This document shows, in pieces, positions 1 to 7,675 of a stretch of DNA of 18,040 nt (position 1 is the stretch's first letter; each line of letters opens with the position of its first letter). The notes below the pieces were generated by a model that was not told the DNA's origin, did no database searches, and saw only the letters and a program-made list of their open reading frames with translations. A program made the translations under genes and the position numbers. This stretch comes from an uncultured Clostridia bacterium. GTDB taxonomy: Bacteria > Bacillota_A > Clostridia > TANB77 > CAG-508. Location of the stretch: positions 1 through 18,040 of the forward strand of contig CALXJS010000032.1 in NCBI GenBank assembly GCA_944388685.1, in the 5' to 3' direction.

Positions 1-602
<602 letters not shown>

Positions 603-624
603 TTAAAATCCTTCCTTTCTCATT

Positions 625-655
625 ATTGCCAAAAGGGACGAGCCTATTTGGCAAT
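625..655 (-). promoter_or_regulatory. Hairpin in the groES-groEL intergenic region
   Basis: A 9-bp perfect inverted repeat, ATTGCCAAA (625-633) and TTTGGCAAT (647-655), can be extended inward by AGG/CCT past one bulged A, leaving a 6-nt loop. In the groESL transcript (minus strand) no T-run follows the hairpin, so it is not a terminator of that transcript. On the plus strand it is followed by seven T's, but no plus-strand gene ends here. A structure at this place could be an mRNA processing or stabilising site that lets groES and groEL levels differ. That role is inferred. Confidence 0.55.
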
Positions 656-709
656 TTTTTTATATTTTTGTTAAACTTTTTTATTTTTCTTTGCAATATT
701 CATATTTTT

Positions 710-1012
<303 letters not shown>

Positions 1013-1039
1013 TTAGCACTCTATCTTTATGACTGCTAA
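1013..1039 (-). promoter_or_regulatory. CIRCE operator (HrcA-binding inverted repeat)
   Basis: TTAGCACTC (1013-1021), nine spacer bases, then GACTGCTAA (1031-1039). The CIRCE consensus is TTAGCACTC-N9-GAGTGCTAA, so one arm is perfect and the other has a single G-to-C change. It lies immediately downstream of the -10 box and upstream of the groES ribosome binding site, the canonical position for HrcA repression of groESL. hrcA itself is not in the window. Confidence 0.93.
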
Positions 1040-1040
1040 T

Positions 1041-1069
1041 AATGTATACCCATTTTTATCAAATGTCAA
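1041..1069 (-). promoter_or_regulatory. SigA-type promoter of groESL
   Basis: Read on the minus strand: TTGACA (1069-1064), a 17-nt spacer, then TACATT (1046-1041). The -35 box is perfect and the -10 box matches TATAAT at 4 of 6. The overlapping TATACA (1048-1043) would give a 15-nt spacer and is less likely. The transcription start would fall inside the CIRCE element. Confidence 0.75.
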
Positions 1070-1150
1070 TACTATTTTTTTATTTTTCACAAAAAGTTCA
1101 CATATTTATTGTATTCCTTGATTTTTCAATGTATTCTTAAATTCAAAATC

Positions 1151-1179
1151 TTGTAATTTATGTAAATTTATAGTATAAT
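1151..1179 (+). promoter_or_regulatory. SigA-type promoter of the cupin gene
   Basis: TTGTAA (1151-1156), a 17-nt spacer and a perfect TATAAT (1174-1179). The predicted start of transcription is near 1186, giving a leader of about 40 nt before the ATG at 1226. This also argues against the in-frame ATG at 1184 being used for translation. Confidence 0.78.
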
Positions 1180-1225
1180 ATATATGTTACTCGTAAACAG
1201 TGATTCAGAAAAAGGAGAAATGAAA

Positions 1226-1534
1226 ATGAAGAAAAAAACTCCTATCCCGGCAGGCTATTGTAAGCTTGCTGAAGAAAAAGTTGCGTACGGGGAAATATTT
1301 GTCCGTACAATGTTTGAAAGCAGAACCACGAGTGAATGCTATCGCATGGGGCAACTCATTGTAATGCCCCATTCGGGTATCTCACTCCACGATCATCTTC
1401 GTGGATGTGAGTGGTATTTGGACGAAGGAACAGGAATAACATATTACTGTTCCAAAGGTGGAACTCATCGGTATTCAAACGATACCGACGAAGAAAAACA
1501 CCTCATCTTTGTCCAGAAAGAGGAAGCCTTGTAA
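1226..1534 (+). CDS. Small single-domain cupin protein, GC-rich and probably acquired
   Basis: A 102-residue protein with one cupin (beta-barrel, metal-binding) domain. Cupin motif 1 is visible as HDHLRGCE (residues 55-62), which fits HxH-X4-E, and motif 2 as HRYSN (81-85), which fits H-X3-N. The substrate or ligand cannot be told. The ATG at 1226 is chosen because AAAGGAG (1211-1217) sits 8 nt upstream; the in-frame ATG at 1184 lies at the presumed transcription start. The gene has its own promoter and a terminator that overlaps its stop codon. Its codon and base use (for example cgcatggggcaactc, tcccggcaggc) is clearly richer in G+C than the AT-rich genes on either side, which suggests horizontal transfer into the gap between the groESL and clpC operons. 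It is convergent with clpC and divergent from groES. Function is unknown; cupin assignment is fairly sure. Confidence 0.82.
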   Translation: MKKKTPIPAGYCKLAEEKVAYGEIFVRTMFESRTTSECYRMGQLIVMPHSGISLHDHLRGCEWYLDEGTGITYYCSKGGTHRYSNDTDEEKHLIFVQKEEAL

Positions 1535-1550
1535 CCCAAGGCTTTCTTCT
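1521..1550 (+). terminator. Intrinsic terminator overlapping the cupin stop codon
   Basis: The stem AGGAAGCCTTG (1521-1531) pairs with CAAGGCTTTCT (1537-1547), 11 bp with one G-U pair, around the loop TAACC. The TAA stop codon lies in the loop. A T/C-rich tract follows (TTCTTTAT). It may also help stop clpC transcripts coming from the other side, though the T-run in that direction is poor. Confidence 0.7.
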
Positions 1551-1619
1551 TTATAATATTATGAACTTTTATTTTTAATACTATTCTTATACTTATCTTC
1601 ACTTAATAATTAACTATCC

Positions 1620-4067
1620 TTATTTCTCCACAACTACTTTTTCATCTTTAACACTAATCTTGTTAACTCCAGTCTTTTTTAATTTGCCATCTAATATTTC
1701 TTCAGCTAAGCTATCTTCTAATACACTTTGAATTGTTCTTCTTAAAGGTCTTGCACCAAAGTTTTTATCTATTCCTTTGCTTGCAATTAACTTTTTAACA
1801 GATGGTTCTATTTCGATATTGATTTTTTGTTCTTTTAATCTGTTAACTACTTCTTTTAGCATAATATCAATAATTTTATCAATTTCTTCATCTGTTAATT
1901 TATGGAATACAATAATTTCATCAATACGATTGATAAATTCTGGTCTTAGTTCTTTTTTCAAAGCTTCCATAACTTCTTTTTTGGTTTCTTCATAATCTTT
2001 TTGAACATCTTCATTATTTTTACTATTTGAGAAACCTAAAGATTTTTTATCTGTAATCAATCTTGCACCTATATTAGATGTCATAATGATAACTGTATTT
2101 TTAAAGTTTACAGTTCTGCCTTGGCTATCTGTTAATCTCCCATCTTCTAGTATTTGAAGTAACATATTCATAACATCTGGATGTGCTTTTTCGATTTCAT
2201 CAAATAAGATAACAGAATATGGTTTTCTTCTTATTTTCTCTGTTAATTGACCACCTTCATCAAATCCTACATATCCTGGAGGTGAACCGATTAATTTAGA
2301 TACTGAGTGTGGCTCCATATATTCAGACATGTCAATTCTTATCATGGCATTTTCATCTCCAAATAGACATTCTGCCAATGCTTTTGATAATTCTGTTTTA
2401 CCAACACCTGTTGGCCCTAAGAATAGGAATGAACCAATTGGTCTTTTTGGATCTTTTAAGCCAACTCTTCCTCTTCTAATTGCTTTTGCAACTGCCTCTA
2501 CAGCTTCATCTTGACCAATAACTCTTTCATGTAAATTCTTTTCAAGATTTTTTAATCTTTCATTTTCGTCCTCTGTTATCTTTTTAGCTGGTATTCCTGT
2601 CCAACTTGCGATAACTTCTGCAATATTTTCCTCTGTAATATCTGTTACAGATTTGTTATTTTTGTTTTTCCATTTATTTTGTTCTTTTTCATATTTTGCT
2701 TTTAATTCTTTTTCTTTGTCCCTAAAAGACGCTGCCTTTTCAAATTTTTGTGTTTTAACAGCTTCTTCCTTATCCTTACTTACATTAGCAATTTCTTCTT
2801 CCAATTCTTTTAGAGAGTCTGGTTCAGTATATGTTTTTAGTCTAGCACGTGAAGCTGCCTCATCAATTAAATCAATTGCCTTATCTGGCAAATATCTATC
2901 ATTAATATATCTTACAGACAATTTTACAGCTGCTTCAATTGCTTCATCTGTTATTTTTACATTATGATGTGCCTCATATTTGTCTCTAATACCTTTCAAA
3001 ATGCTAATCGTATCTTTTTCTGATGGTTCATTAACGGTTACAGGACTAAATCTTCTCTCTAAAGCAGAATCCTTTTCAATGAATTTTCTATATTCATTTA
3101 ATGTTGTCGCACCAACTAATTGGATTTCTCCTCTTGCTAATAATGGTTTTAAGATATTAGCTGCGTCTATTGCACCTTCTGCTGAACCTGCTCCTACAAT
3201 TGTATGAATTTCATCAATAAATAGGATAACATCTCCAGCTTTTTTAACTTCATTTAAAGCTTTTTTAATTCTTTCCTCAAAGTCTCCTCTATATTTTGCA
3301 CCAGCTACCATACCTGAAATATCGACAGTTACAACCCTTTTGTTTTTCAAAATTTCAGGAACATCTCCTGCCACAATTTTTTGTGCCAAACCTTCCACAA
3401 CAGCTGTTTTACCAACACCTGGTTCTCCAATTAAACATGGATTATTTTTTGTCCTTCTTGATAAGATTTGGATAACCCTTTCAATTTCTTCTTTTCTTCC
3501 AATAATTGGGTCTAATTTTCCCTCTCTTGCTTTTTCAGTCAAATCTTCTCCAAATTGATTTAATGTTGGTGTTTGGTTATAACTTCCTGATTTTTTTCTT
3601 GAACTTTTACTATCTGTCTCTCCTGCTAAGTCTTCTCCTTCATTAATGACTCTTATAATTTCGCCATATAATTTTGGAATATTGACATTTAATTCAATTA
3701 AAATCCTTGCTGCAACACTATCGCCTTCTCTCAATAAACCAATTAAAAGATGTTCTGTTCCTATGTAGTTATATCCCAGTTTTCTTGCTTCGATAAAAGC
3801 ATTTTCAATAACTCTTTTCGTTCTTGGAGTAAATCCTAAAGTTTCATCGATTGCCTCATCTTTTCCAACCAATTCAATGGTTACATCAATGATATTTTCT
3901 GGTGTAATCTCTTGATTTTCCAAGACTTTAGAAGCCACACCGCTACCTTCTTTTGCTAAACCATATAGCAAATGTTCTGTTCCTATATATCTATGTCCTA
4001 GTTCGATTGCTTCATCATTGGCAATTTCTATTGCCTTTTTTGCTCTACTTGTAAAATTATATGTCAT
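1620..4067 (-). CDS. clpC: AAA+ unfoldase ClpC
   Basis: ClpC is the Hsp100 unfoldase that feeds proteins, including those tagged with phospho-arginine by McsB, to ClpP. The 815-residue product has the full family layout: two Clp-N repeats (about 1-145), Walker A GEPGVGKT (214-221) and Walker B ILFIDE (281-286) in ATPase domain 1, a UVR/coiled-coil middle domain (about 415-460) that binds McsA/MecA-type adaptors, Walker A GPTGVGKT (551-558) and Walker B VILFDE (619-624) in domain 2, and the ClpP-docking loop LGF (677-679). The ATG at 4067 follows AAGGTG by 6 nt. A GTG at 4076 would add three residues and cannot be excluded. It is the last gene of ctsR-mcsA-mcsB-clpC, starting about 19 nt after mcsB. 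The radA and disA genes that often follow clpC in Bacillota are absent here. Confidence 0.98.
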   Translation of the reverse strand: MTYNFTSRAKKAIEIANDEAIELGHRYIGTEHLLYGLAKEGSGVASKVLENQEITPENIIDVTIELVGKDEAIDETLGFTPRTKRVIENAFIEARKLGYNYIGTEHLLIGLLREGDSVAARILIELNVNIPKLYGEIIRVINEGEDLAGETDSKSSRKKSGSYNQTPTLNQFGEDLTEKAREGKLDPIIGRKEEIERVIQILSRRTKNNPCLIGEPGVGKTAVVEGLAQKIVAGDVPEILKNKRVVTVDISGMVAGAKYRGDFEERIKKALNEVKKAGDVILFIDEIHTIVGAGSAEGAIDAANILKPLLARGEIQLVGATTLNEYRKFIEKDSALERRFSPVTVNEPSEKDTISILKGIRDKYEAHHNVKITDEAIEAAVKLSVRYINDRYLPDKAIDLIDEAASRARLKTYTEPDSLKELEEEIANVSKDKEEAVKTQKFEKAASFRDKEKELKAKYEKEQNKWKNKNNKSVTDITEENIAEVIASWTGIPAKKITEDENERLKNLEKNLHERVIGQDEAVEAVAKAIRRGRVGLKDPKRPIGSFLFLGPTGVGKTELSKALAECLFGDENAMIRIDMSEYMEPHSVSKLIGSPPGYVGFDEGGQLTEKIRRKPYSVILFDEIEKAHPDVMNMLLQILEDGRLTDSQGRTVNFKNTVIIMTSNIGARLITDKKSLGFSNSKNNEDVQKDYEETKKEVMEALKKELRPEFINRIDEIIVFHKLTDEEIDKIIDIMLKEVVNRLKEQKINIEIEPSVKKLIASKGIDKNFGARPLRRTIQSVLEDSLAEEILDGKLKKTGVNKISVKDEKVVVEK

Positions 4068-4086
4068 AATTATCACCTTACCTTTC

Positions 4087-5094
4087 CTATTGATTTATAA
4101 CTTGTTTTATCATCTCTGCTCTTTTCATTTCTCTGTCTAATCTTTCATACTGTTCTCCAAAGTATTTCTGCAAATTACCTGGCTGAATATATAAATACAA
4201 TTTTTGAACTTGCAAATCAGATAATTCCTTTAAAATTCCTAAGTCCACACCTAATTTTACAGTGGACAATAAATTTTGTGCCTCTTCCATGGTAATTTTT
4301 CTGCAATTTGTTAAAATTCCATAACTTCTATAAATTAAGTCTTCAACCTCAATGCCTTCATTTGCTAGAAATCTTCTTGCTTCTCTTTCTTGTTTTATTA
4401 CCTTTTCTACAATAATTTTAATATTTTGTATAATTTCATTTTCTGTAATACCTAATGTTTTCTTATTAGATATTTCATACATATCTCCTACAATATGCCC
4501 TTCTTCATCATAAATGCCTTTAATATTTATACCAAAATTGTTAATTGCTTCTAATACCTTTTCTGTATTTCTTGTTTTTGCTAAAGCTGGTAAATGTACT
4601 TTTACAGACGCTTTCAATCCTGTTCCAATATTATTTGGGCAAGCGGTTAAATAACCATATTGTTTACTAACACAATATCCAAATATGTCTTCTATCTTTT
4701 TATCAATTTCAATGGCTAAATTTAGGGTATTTTCTAACTCTAAGCCACTACTAAATACTTGTATTTTTAGATGGTCGTCTTCTCCTACCATAATACAAAT
4801 ATTTTCTTCATCATTCACTAAGATTGCTCCAATATTACCTGATTGGAAAGCAAAATTATAATTTATTAGTCCTTTTTCTACTAAACTTAATTTTGTGATG
4901 TCATCCATATCTTGTAATTTTAAAAATCTTAGTCCATAACCTATCTGATAGATATTTTCCTTTATTTTGTTCTCTAATTCTTGTAATTCTTTTGGACTTA
5001 AATTAAATCTATACCCTTGAATATTTCTTGAAAATCGTATTCTTGTATTGATTGCTATATCTGATTCTTTTCCACTTTGTAAATACCAATTCAT
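4087..5094 (-). CDS. mcsB: Protein-arginine kinase McsB
   Basis: McsB phosphorylates arginines, marking proteins for ClpCP and inactivating CtsR under heat. The family signatures are visible: the nucleotide-binding NTRIRFSRN (16-24), GEDDHLKIQ (104-112, the NEEDH-like loop of phosphagen kinases), TACPNNIGTGLKASV (150-164) with the active-site-loop Cys152, and MYEISNKKTLG (205-215). The C-terminal helical domain (about 240-335) carries the phospho-arginine sensing region in studied homologues. The ATG at 5094 gives 335 residues. It is preferred because AAAGGAT lies about 11 nt upstream, whereas the in-frame ATG at 5106 abuts that Shine-Dalgarno directly. mcsB follows mcsA by roughly 110-120 nt, a longer gap than usual for this operon, which holds a possible extra promoter. 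Confidence 0.96.
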   Translation of the reverse strand: MNWYLQSGKESDIAINTRIRFSRNIQGYRFNLSPKELQELENKIKENIYQIGYGLRFLKLQDMDDITKLSLVEKGLINYNFAFQSGNIGAILVNDEENICIMVGEDDHLKIQVFSSGLELENTLNLAIEIDKKIEDIFGYCVSKQYGYLTACPNNIGTGLKASVKVHLPALAKTRNTEKVLEAINNFGINIKGIYDEEGHIVGDMYEISNKKTLGITENEIIQNIKIIVEKVIKQEREARRFLANEGIEVEDLIYRSYGILTNCRKITMEEAQNLLSTVKLGVDLGILKELSDLQVQKLYLYIQPGNLQKYFGEQYERLDREMKRAEMIKQVINQ

Positions 5095-5151
5095 TTTCTG
5101 TATCATCCTTTCTTTAACATTTCATATACTTTCATTATTTAATAGTTATAA

Positions 5152-5180
5152 TTTATAAATTGCTGAAAAACATTTTTCAA
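5152..5180 (-). promoter_or_regulatory. Possible internal promoter between mcsA and mcsB
   Basis: Read on the minus strand: TTGAAA (5180-5175), exactly 17 nt, TATAAA (5157-5152). Each box matches the SigA consensus at 5 of 6. The region is very AT-rich, so a chance match is possible. If real, it would uncouple mcsB-clpC from ctsR-mcsA. Confidence 0.4.
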
Positions 5181-5214
5181 ACTTACCAGTCTATTCTTTA
5201 TAATGAAATTTATG

Positions 5215-5778
5215 TTATTTGTTTTCCTCTAATTTCTTGATTTCATCTCTTAATTTAGCAGCGTCTTCATATCGTTCTTCTTTAATGGCTTGTTTCAAAT
5301 CCTCTTTTAGTCTCTCCAATTTCTGTTCTGGCGTTTGTTCTTTTTTTACTTGTGCATTATTTTCTTTCTTTGCTTGTTTTTCTTCTATTTTTTTATCAAT
5401 GCTTTTTCCTAATCTTCCTACATGATGATTGCTACTTTGAATTCTTCTAATAATAGGTTCTAATCTATCTTGAAAAACATCATAGCAATTTGCACAACCC
5501 ACTTTTCCAGTATTTGCAATGTCTTCAAAGGTATATCCACAGTTGTCACACTTTAATGATTTTAATTCATTAAACATTGGCATGAATTCTGCATTTGAAA
5601 AATCTTCTAAGAAATCTCCAAAAAAGCTAGAAAAATTAATTGGCATATCTAATCCAATTTCTCCAATTCCTAACTTTTTACTACATTCTTCACATAAGTT
5701 TAACTCTCTTCTAACACCATTGATATTTTCTGAATATCTAACATTTGCCTCTCTTTTTTTGCAATTATCACATAACAT
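5215..5778 (-). CDS. mcsA: McsA, zinc-finger activator of McsB
   Basis: McsA is the zinc-binding partner that activates the McsB arginine kinase and links it to ClpC. The 187-residue product shows two pairs of CxxC motifs per zinc site: Cys3/Cys6 with Cys29/Cys32, and Cys77/Cys80 with Cys95/Cys98. The C-terminal UVR motif (about 155-187; ending KEERYEDAAKLRDEIKKLEE) resembles the UvrB/ClpC interaction helix pair. A charged, Lys/Glu-rich linker (about 125-155) joins them. The start follows AAGGAGG by 7 nt, and only 15 nt separate it from the ctsR stop, so the two genes are co-transcribed and probably translationally linked. Confidence 0.95.
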   Translation of the reverse strand: MLCDNCKKREANVRYSENINGVRRELNLCEECSKKLGIGEIGLDMPINFSSFFGDFLEDFSNAEFMPMFNELKSLKCDNCGYTFEDIANTGKVGCANCYDVFQDRLEPIIRRIQSSNHHVGRLGKSIDKKIEEKQAKKENNAQVKKEQTPEQKLERLKEDLKQAIKEERYEDAAKLRDEIKKLEENK

Positions 5779-5793
5779 AATAATTCCTCCTTT

Positions 5794-6240
5794 TTATTCT
5801 ATGTTTAACAACATATTTTTAAAAATTTTTGCTCGTAATTTATCTTTTACATCTTTTGCTAAAAGTAACACATTATCACTTGTTGCTACTTTCAAAAGTT
5901 TTGCTTCTTCTTTGGTTATTAAATTATAACTTAGAAAGTCATTAATTAATATATCCACATCATTTGAAGTCATTTCTTCTCCTATATTTTTTATAATATG
6001 CATAAAATAGTCTGACTTTGTACTATTTACTTTTTTAATGGTAATATGACCTCCTCCACCTCTTTTGCTTTCTACATAATAGCCTTGAGATGGTTTAAAT
6101 CTTGTTGATATAACATAATTGATTTGTGATGGTACACAATTAAAATGTTCTGCTAATTCATTTCTTTGTATTTCCACTAATTGATTGTCATCATCAAATA
6201 AATCTTTTATAAATTCTTCTATTATATCTGATATTCGCAT
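5794..6240 (-). CDS. ctsR: Transcriptional repressor CtsR
   Basis: CtsR is the dimeric winged-helix repressor of clp heat-shock genes. In the 148-residue product, the N-terminal SDIIEEFIKDLF (4-15), the helix-turn-helix ELAEHFNCVPSQINYVISTR (28-47) and the tetraglycine beta-wing SKRGGGGHITI (58-68) are all typical. The glycine loop is the intrinsic heat sensor in studied CtsR proteins, and the Arg before it (60) matches the McsB-sensitive arginine region. The ATG at 6240 is chosen because AAGGAG (6255-6250) sits 9 nt upstream; the in-frame ATG at 6249 touches the ribosome binding site. As first gene behind a CtsR box, it is autoregulated. Confidence 0.96.
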   Translation of the reverse strand: MRISDIIEEFIKDLFDDDNQLVEIQRNELAEHFNCVPSQINYVISTRFKPSQGYYVESKRGGGGHITIKKVNSTKSDYFMHIIKNIGEEMTSNDVDILINDFLSYNLITKEEAKLLKVATSDNVLLLAKDVKDKLRAKIFKNMLLNIE

Positions 6241-6257
6241 TGGTTTCATCTCCTTGT

Positions 6258-6280
6258 TTTGACTTTGACTTTCTTTGACC
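6258..6280 (-). promoter_or_regulatory. CtsR operator with an additional third half-site
   Basis: On the minus strand GGTCAAAGAAAGTCAAA (6280-6264) matches the CtsR consensus (heptad direct repeat with 3-nt spacing) perfectly. A further GTCAAA (6263-6258) follows with no spacer, giving three half-sites in a row between the -10 box and the ctsR ribosome binding site. Binding here would block transcription initiation of the whole clpC operon. Confidence 0.93.
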
Positions 6281-6289
6281 TACATTATT

Positions 6290-6317
6290 ATTATACGCTT
6301 TTTTTTTATTTTTTCAA
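6290..6317 (-). promoter_or_regulatory. SigA-type promoter of the ctsR-mcsA-mcsB-clpC operon
   Basis: Read on the minus strand: TTGAAA (6317-6312), a 16-nt spacer, and a perfect TATAAT (6295-6290). The CtsR box begins 9 nt downstream of the -10 box and so covers the start of transcription. Confidence 0.8.
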
Positions 6318-6436
6318 CTTTATTTTTATTTAATTTATACATATTTTCATTAAATATTTCGCATTTTTAACAAAATTTATCTTTTTTTATGTTTTTTCTC
6401 ATTATTTTTCTATTTTTCTTTTATTTTCTTCTTTTT

Positions 6437-6545
6437 ATTGTATAGAAAAATCGCTTTTTATCTTGATCTTATATCATTTTATATACAACAAGGTTCGCTT
6501 ACACCTCATATATATATGTTTCGTAATCTTTGATTTCGCTAGTGC
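6437..6545 (-). repeat. Intergenic hairpin repeat, copy 1 (downstream of the 72-residue gene)
   Basis: This is one of four related intergenic elements (others at 8781-8855, 9346-9448 and 11528-11671). TTGTATAGAAAAAT near 6438 and TATACAAC at 6482-6489 form the ends of a hairpin enclosing TCAAGATAAAAAGC (minus strand), which is almost the same as the loop of copies 2 and 4. The distal part (about 6518-6545) resembles the GTGC/GCAC hairpin arm of copy 4. The element lies sense-downstream of the 72-residue gene, whose last codon and TAG stop fall within it. The rest of the gap up to the ctsR promoter is T-rich with nothing recognisable. Confidence 0.65.
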
Positions 6546-6757
6546 TTGTCTTTCTCATTCTTTGTCATAGCATCTAATTCTTCTGCTCTTTCCTTTTGAT
6601 TTGGTAAAGAAATCCATGCGAAATAAGAAGAAATAAATTCTCCATATTTAGTACTATCTTCTCCTACTTCATATTTTTCTTCTAGTCCGCTATTAACCCT
6701 TTCCTCATAATCTTCATTACTTTTTTTATCAAATTCTTTGTATTTCTTATCTTTCAT
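6539..6757 (-). CDS. Small acidic protein of unknown function
   Basis: An open frame of 72 residues (MKDKKYKEFDKKSNEDYEER at the start), rich in Lys, Glu and Asp, with no signal peptide, membrane segment or motif I recognise. A GTG at 6769 in the same frame would give 76 residues; it lies only 1 nt after AAGGGA (6776-6771), whereas the ATG at 6757 lies 13 nt away, so the start is uncertain. The gene follows the coiled-coil gene on the same strand by about 85 nt with no evident promoter, so the two may share a transcript. Its C-terminal His codon and TAG stop lie in the intergenic repeat copy 1, which may have shortened or re-ended it. That it is a real gene is likely but not proven. Confidence 0.55.
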   Translation of the reverse strand: MKDKKYKEFDKKSNEDYEERVNSGLEEKYEVGEDSTKYGEFISSYFAWISLPNQKERAEELDAMTKNEKDKH

Positions 6758-6760
6758 AAA

Positions 6761-6805
6761 AAAATGCACTTCCCTTCTTTATTCTATTTTAGGTATGTGC
6801 ATTTT
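6761..6805 (-). promoter_or_regulatory. Inverted repeat bracketing the start region of the 72-residue gene
   Basis: AAAATGCAC (6761-6769) and GTGCATTTT (6797-6805) form a perfect 9-bp stem. The 27-nt loop contains the only Shine-Dalgarno-like sequence (GAAGGGA, 6777-6771) of the gene at 6539-6757. On the minus strand the 3' arm runs into seven T's, so it could be a terminator for the coiled-coil gene (its stop is at 6843) or a leader that gates translation of the small gene. The loop is long for a standard terminator. Confidence 0.45.
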
Positions 6806-6842
6806 CTCATTTTTTATTCATTTAATTTGTATTTTATTTCTT

Positions 6843-7466
6843 TTAGCCAATAATTTTTTTCTCTAAATAGCTTTGTGCTGTTTCAATTTTGTATAGTCTC
6901 GCTTCATAAGATTCATGTGCTATCTTATTATTTAAAATTTCTTCATCTAATTTATCTTCTATCTTTTTAAATCTTTTATCTAAATATTTTATTAAATTGT
7001 GAAACTCTGTTGCAATTTCTTTGCTTTGCCTACTAATTGCTTCTTCAATCTTCTTATCCATCATTTCTATTAAGCGTTCTTCTTGTGCTGATAACTTTTG
7101 ATCATATCTTTCTTCTAAAGTTGACAATTTCTGATCAAATCTTTCTTCTAATGCTGATAATTTTTGGTCAAATCTTTCTTCTAATGCTGATAATTTTTGG
7201 TCAAATTTTTCTTCTAATGCTGATAATTTTTGGTCAAATCTTTCTTCTAATGCTGATAATTTTTGGTCAAATTTTTCTTCTAATGCTGATAATTTTTGGT
7301 CAAATTTTTCTTCTAATGCTGATAATTTTTGATCAAATTTTTCTTCTAATGCTGATAATTTTTGATCAAATTTTTCTTCTAAAGTATCTACTTTCTTTTC
7401 TATTTGATCTACTTTGGTTTTTATTTGTCTTATTTCTTGTAAAATAAGTTCTAAAGTTTCCTGCAT
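6843..7466 (-). CDS. Coiled-coil protein with nine tandem 11-residue repeats
   Basis: A 207-residue, highly charged protein predicted to be one long coiled coil. After a heptad-like head (1-28), nine copies of the 11-mer LEE(K/R)(F/Y)DQKLS(A/T) fill residues 29-127. A tenth, degenerate copy starts QEER, then a less regular helical region ends YLEKKIIG. Hendecad repeats of this kind make right-handed or straight coiled coils. No signal peptide, membrane segment or enzymatic motif is visible. The ATG at 7466 has AGGAGGT 7 nt upstream; the in-frame GTG at 7475 overlaps that site and is rejected. It is divergent from ylbJ and has a strong SigA promoter. Function is unknown; a structural or spacer role is a guess. 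Confidence 0.85.
   Translation of the reverse strand: MQETLELILQEIRQIKTKVDQIEKKVDTLEEKFDQKLSALEEKFDQKLSALEEKFDQKLSALEEKFDQKLSALEERFDQKLSALEEKFDQKLSALEERFDQKLSALEERFDQKLSTLEERYDQKLSAQEERLIEMMDKKIEEAISRQSKEIATEFHNLIKYLDKRFKKIEDKLDEEILNNKIAHESYEARLYKIETAQSYLEKKIIG
7086..7382 (-). repeat. 33-bp coding tandem repeat, nine copies
   Basis: Nine in-frame 33-bp units encode the 11-residue coiled-coil repeat. Neighbouring units differ at only a few positions (mainly K/R and one F/Y codon), so expansion looks recent and copy number is probably variable between strains. The units have no spacers and lie in a gene, so this is not a CRISPR array. Confidence 0.95.
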
Positions 7467-7517
7467 ATTCCTCACCTCCTCGAATAAAATTATTTTAAAT
7501 TGAAATTTTTAAGATAC

Positions 7518-7542
7518 AAAATTAGAACTAAAATTAGAACTA
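7518..7542. repeat. Short direct repeat in the leader of the coiled-coil gene
   Basis: AAAATTAGAACTA (7518-7530) is followed at once by AAATTAGAACTA (7531-7542). It sits in the roughly 100-nt untranslated leader between the promoter at 7574-7602 and the start codon at 7466. It could be a protein site or simple slippage; nothing decides between them. Confidence 0.5.
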
Positions 7543-7573
7543 AAAATTTTAATTGAATAAAAATGATGAACCA

Positions 7574-7602
7574 ATTATATTATCTTTTATATGAAAAGTC
7601 AA
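7574..7602 (-). promoter_or_regulatory. SigA-type promoter of the coiled-coil gene
   Basis: Read on the minus strand: TTGACT (7602-7597), exactly 17 nt, and a perfect TATAAT (7579-7574). It is one of the best promoter matches in the window and predicts a leader of about 100 nt. Confidence 0.8.
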
Positions 7603-7675
7603 CCATATTTTCCATTTTTATGAAAATTTTTTATCAACTTCTAATTTTCTATTTATTAGGATAAAGGAGGATTTT

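Noticed and set aside
1184..1225. Upstream in-frame ATG of the cupin gene
   Set aside because: It coincides with the predicted transcription start and has no ribosome binding site, whereas the ATG at 1226 has AAAGGAG at ideal spacing.
7086..7382. CRISPR-like array of 33-bp repeats
   Set aside because: Units are directly tandem with no spacers, lie in frame within a gene, and no cas genes are near.
7037..7447. 136-codon plus-strand frame encoding hydrophobic repeats, opposite the coiled-coil gene
   Set aside because: A 33-bp repeat keeps several frames open by itself; there is no ribosome binding site or promoter, and the minus-strand gene has both.
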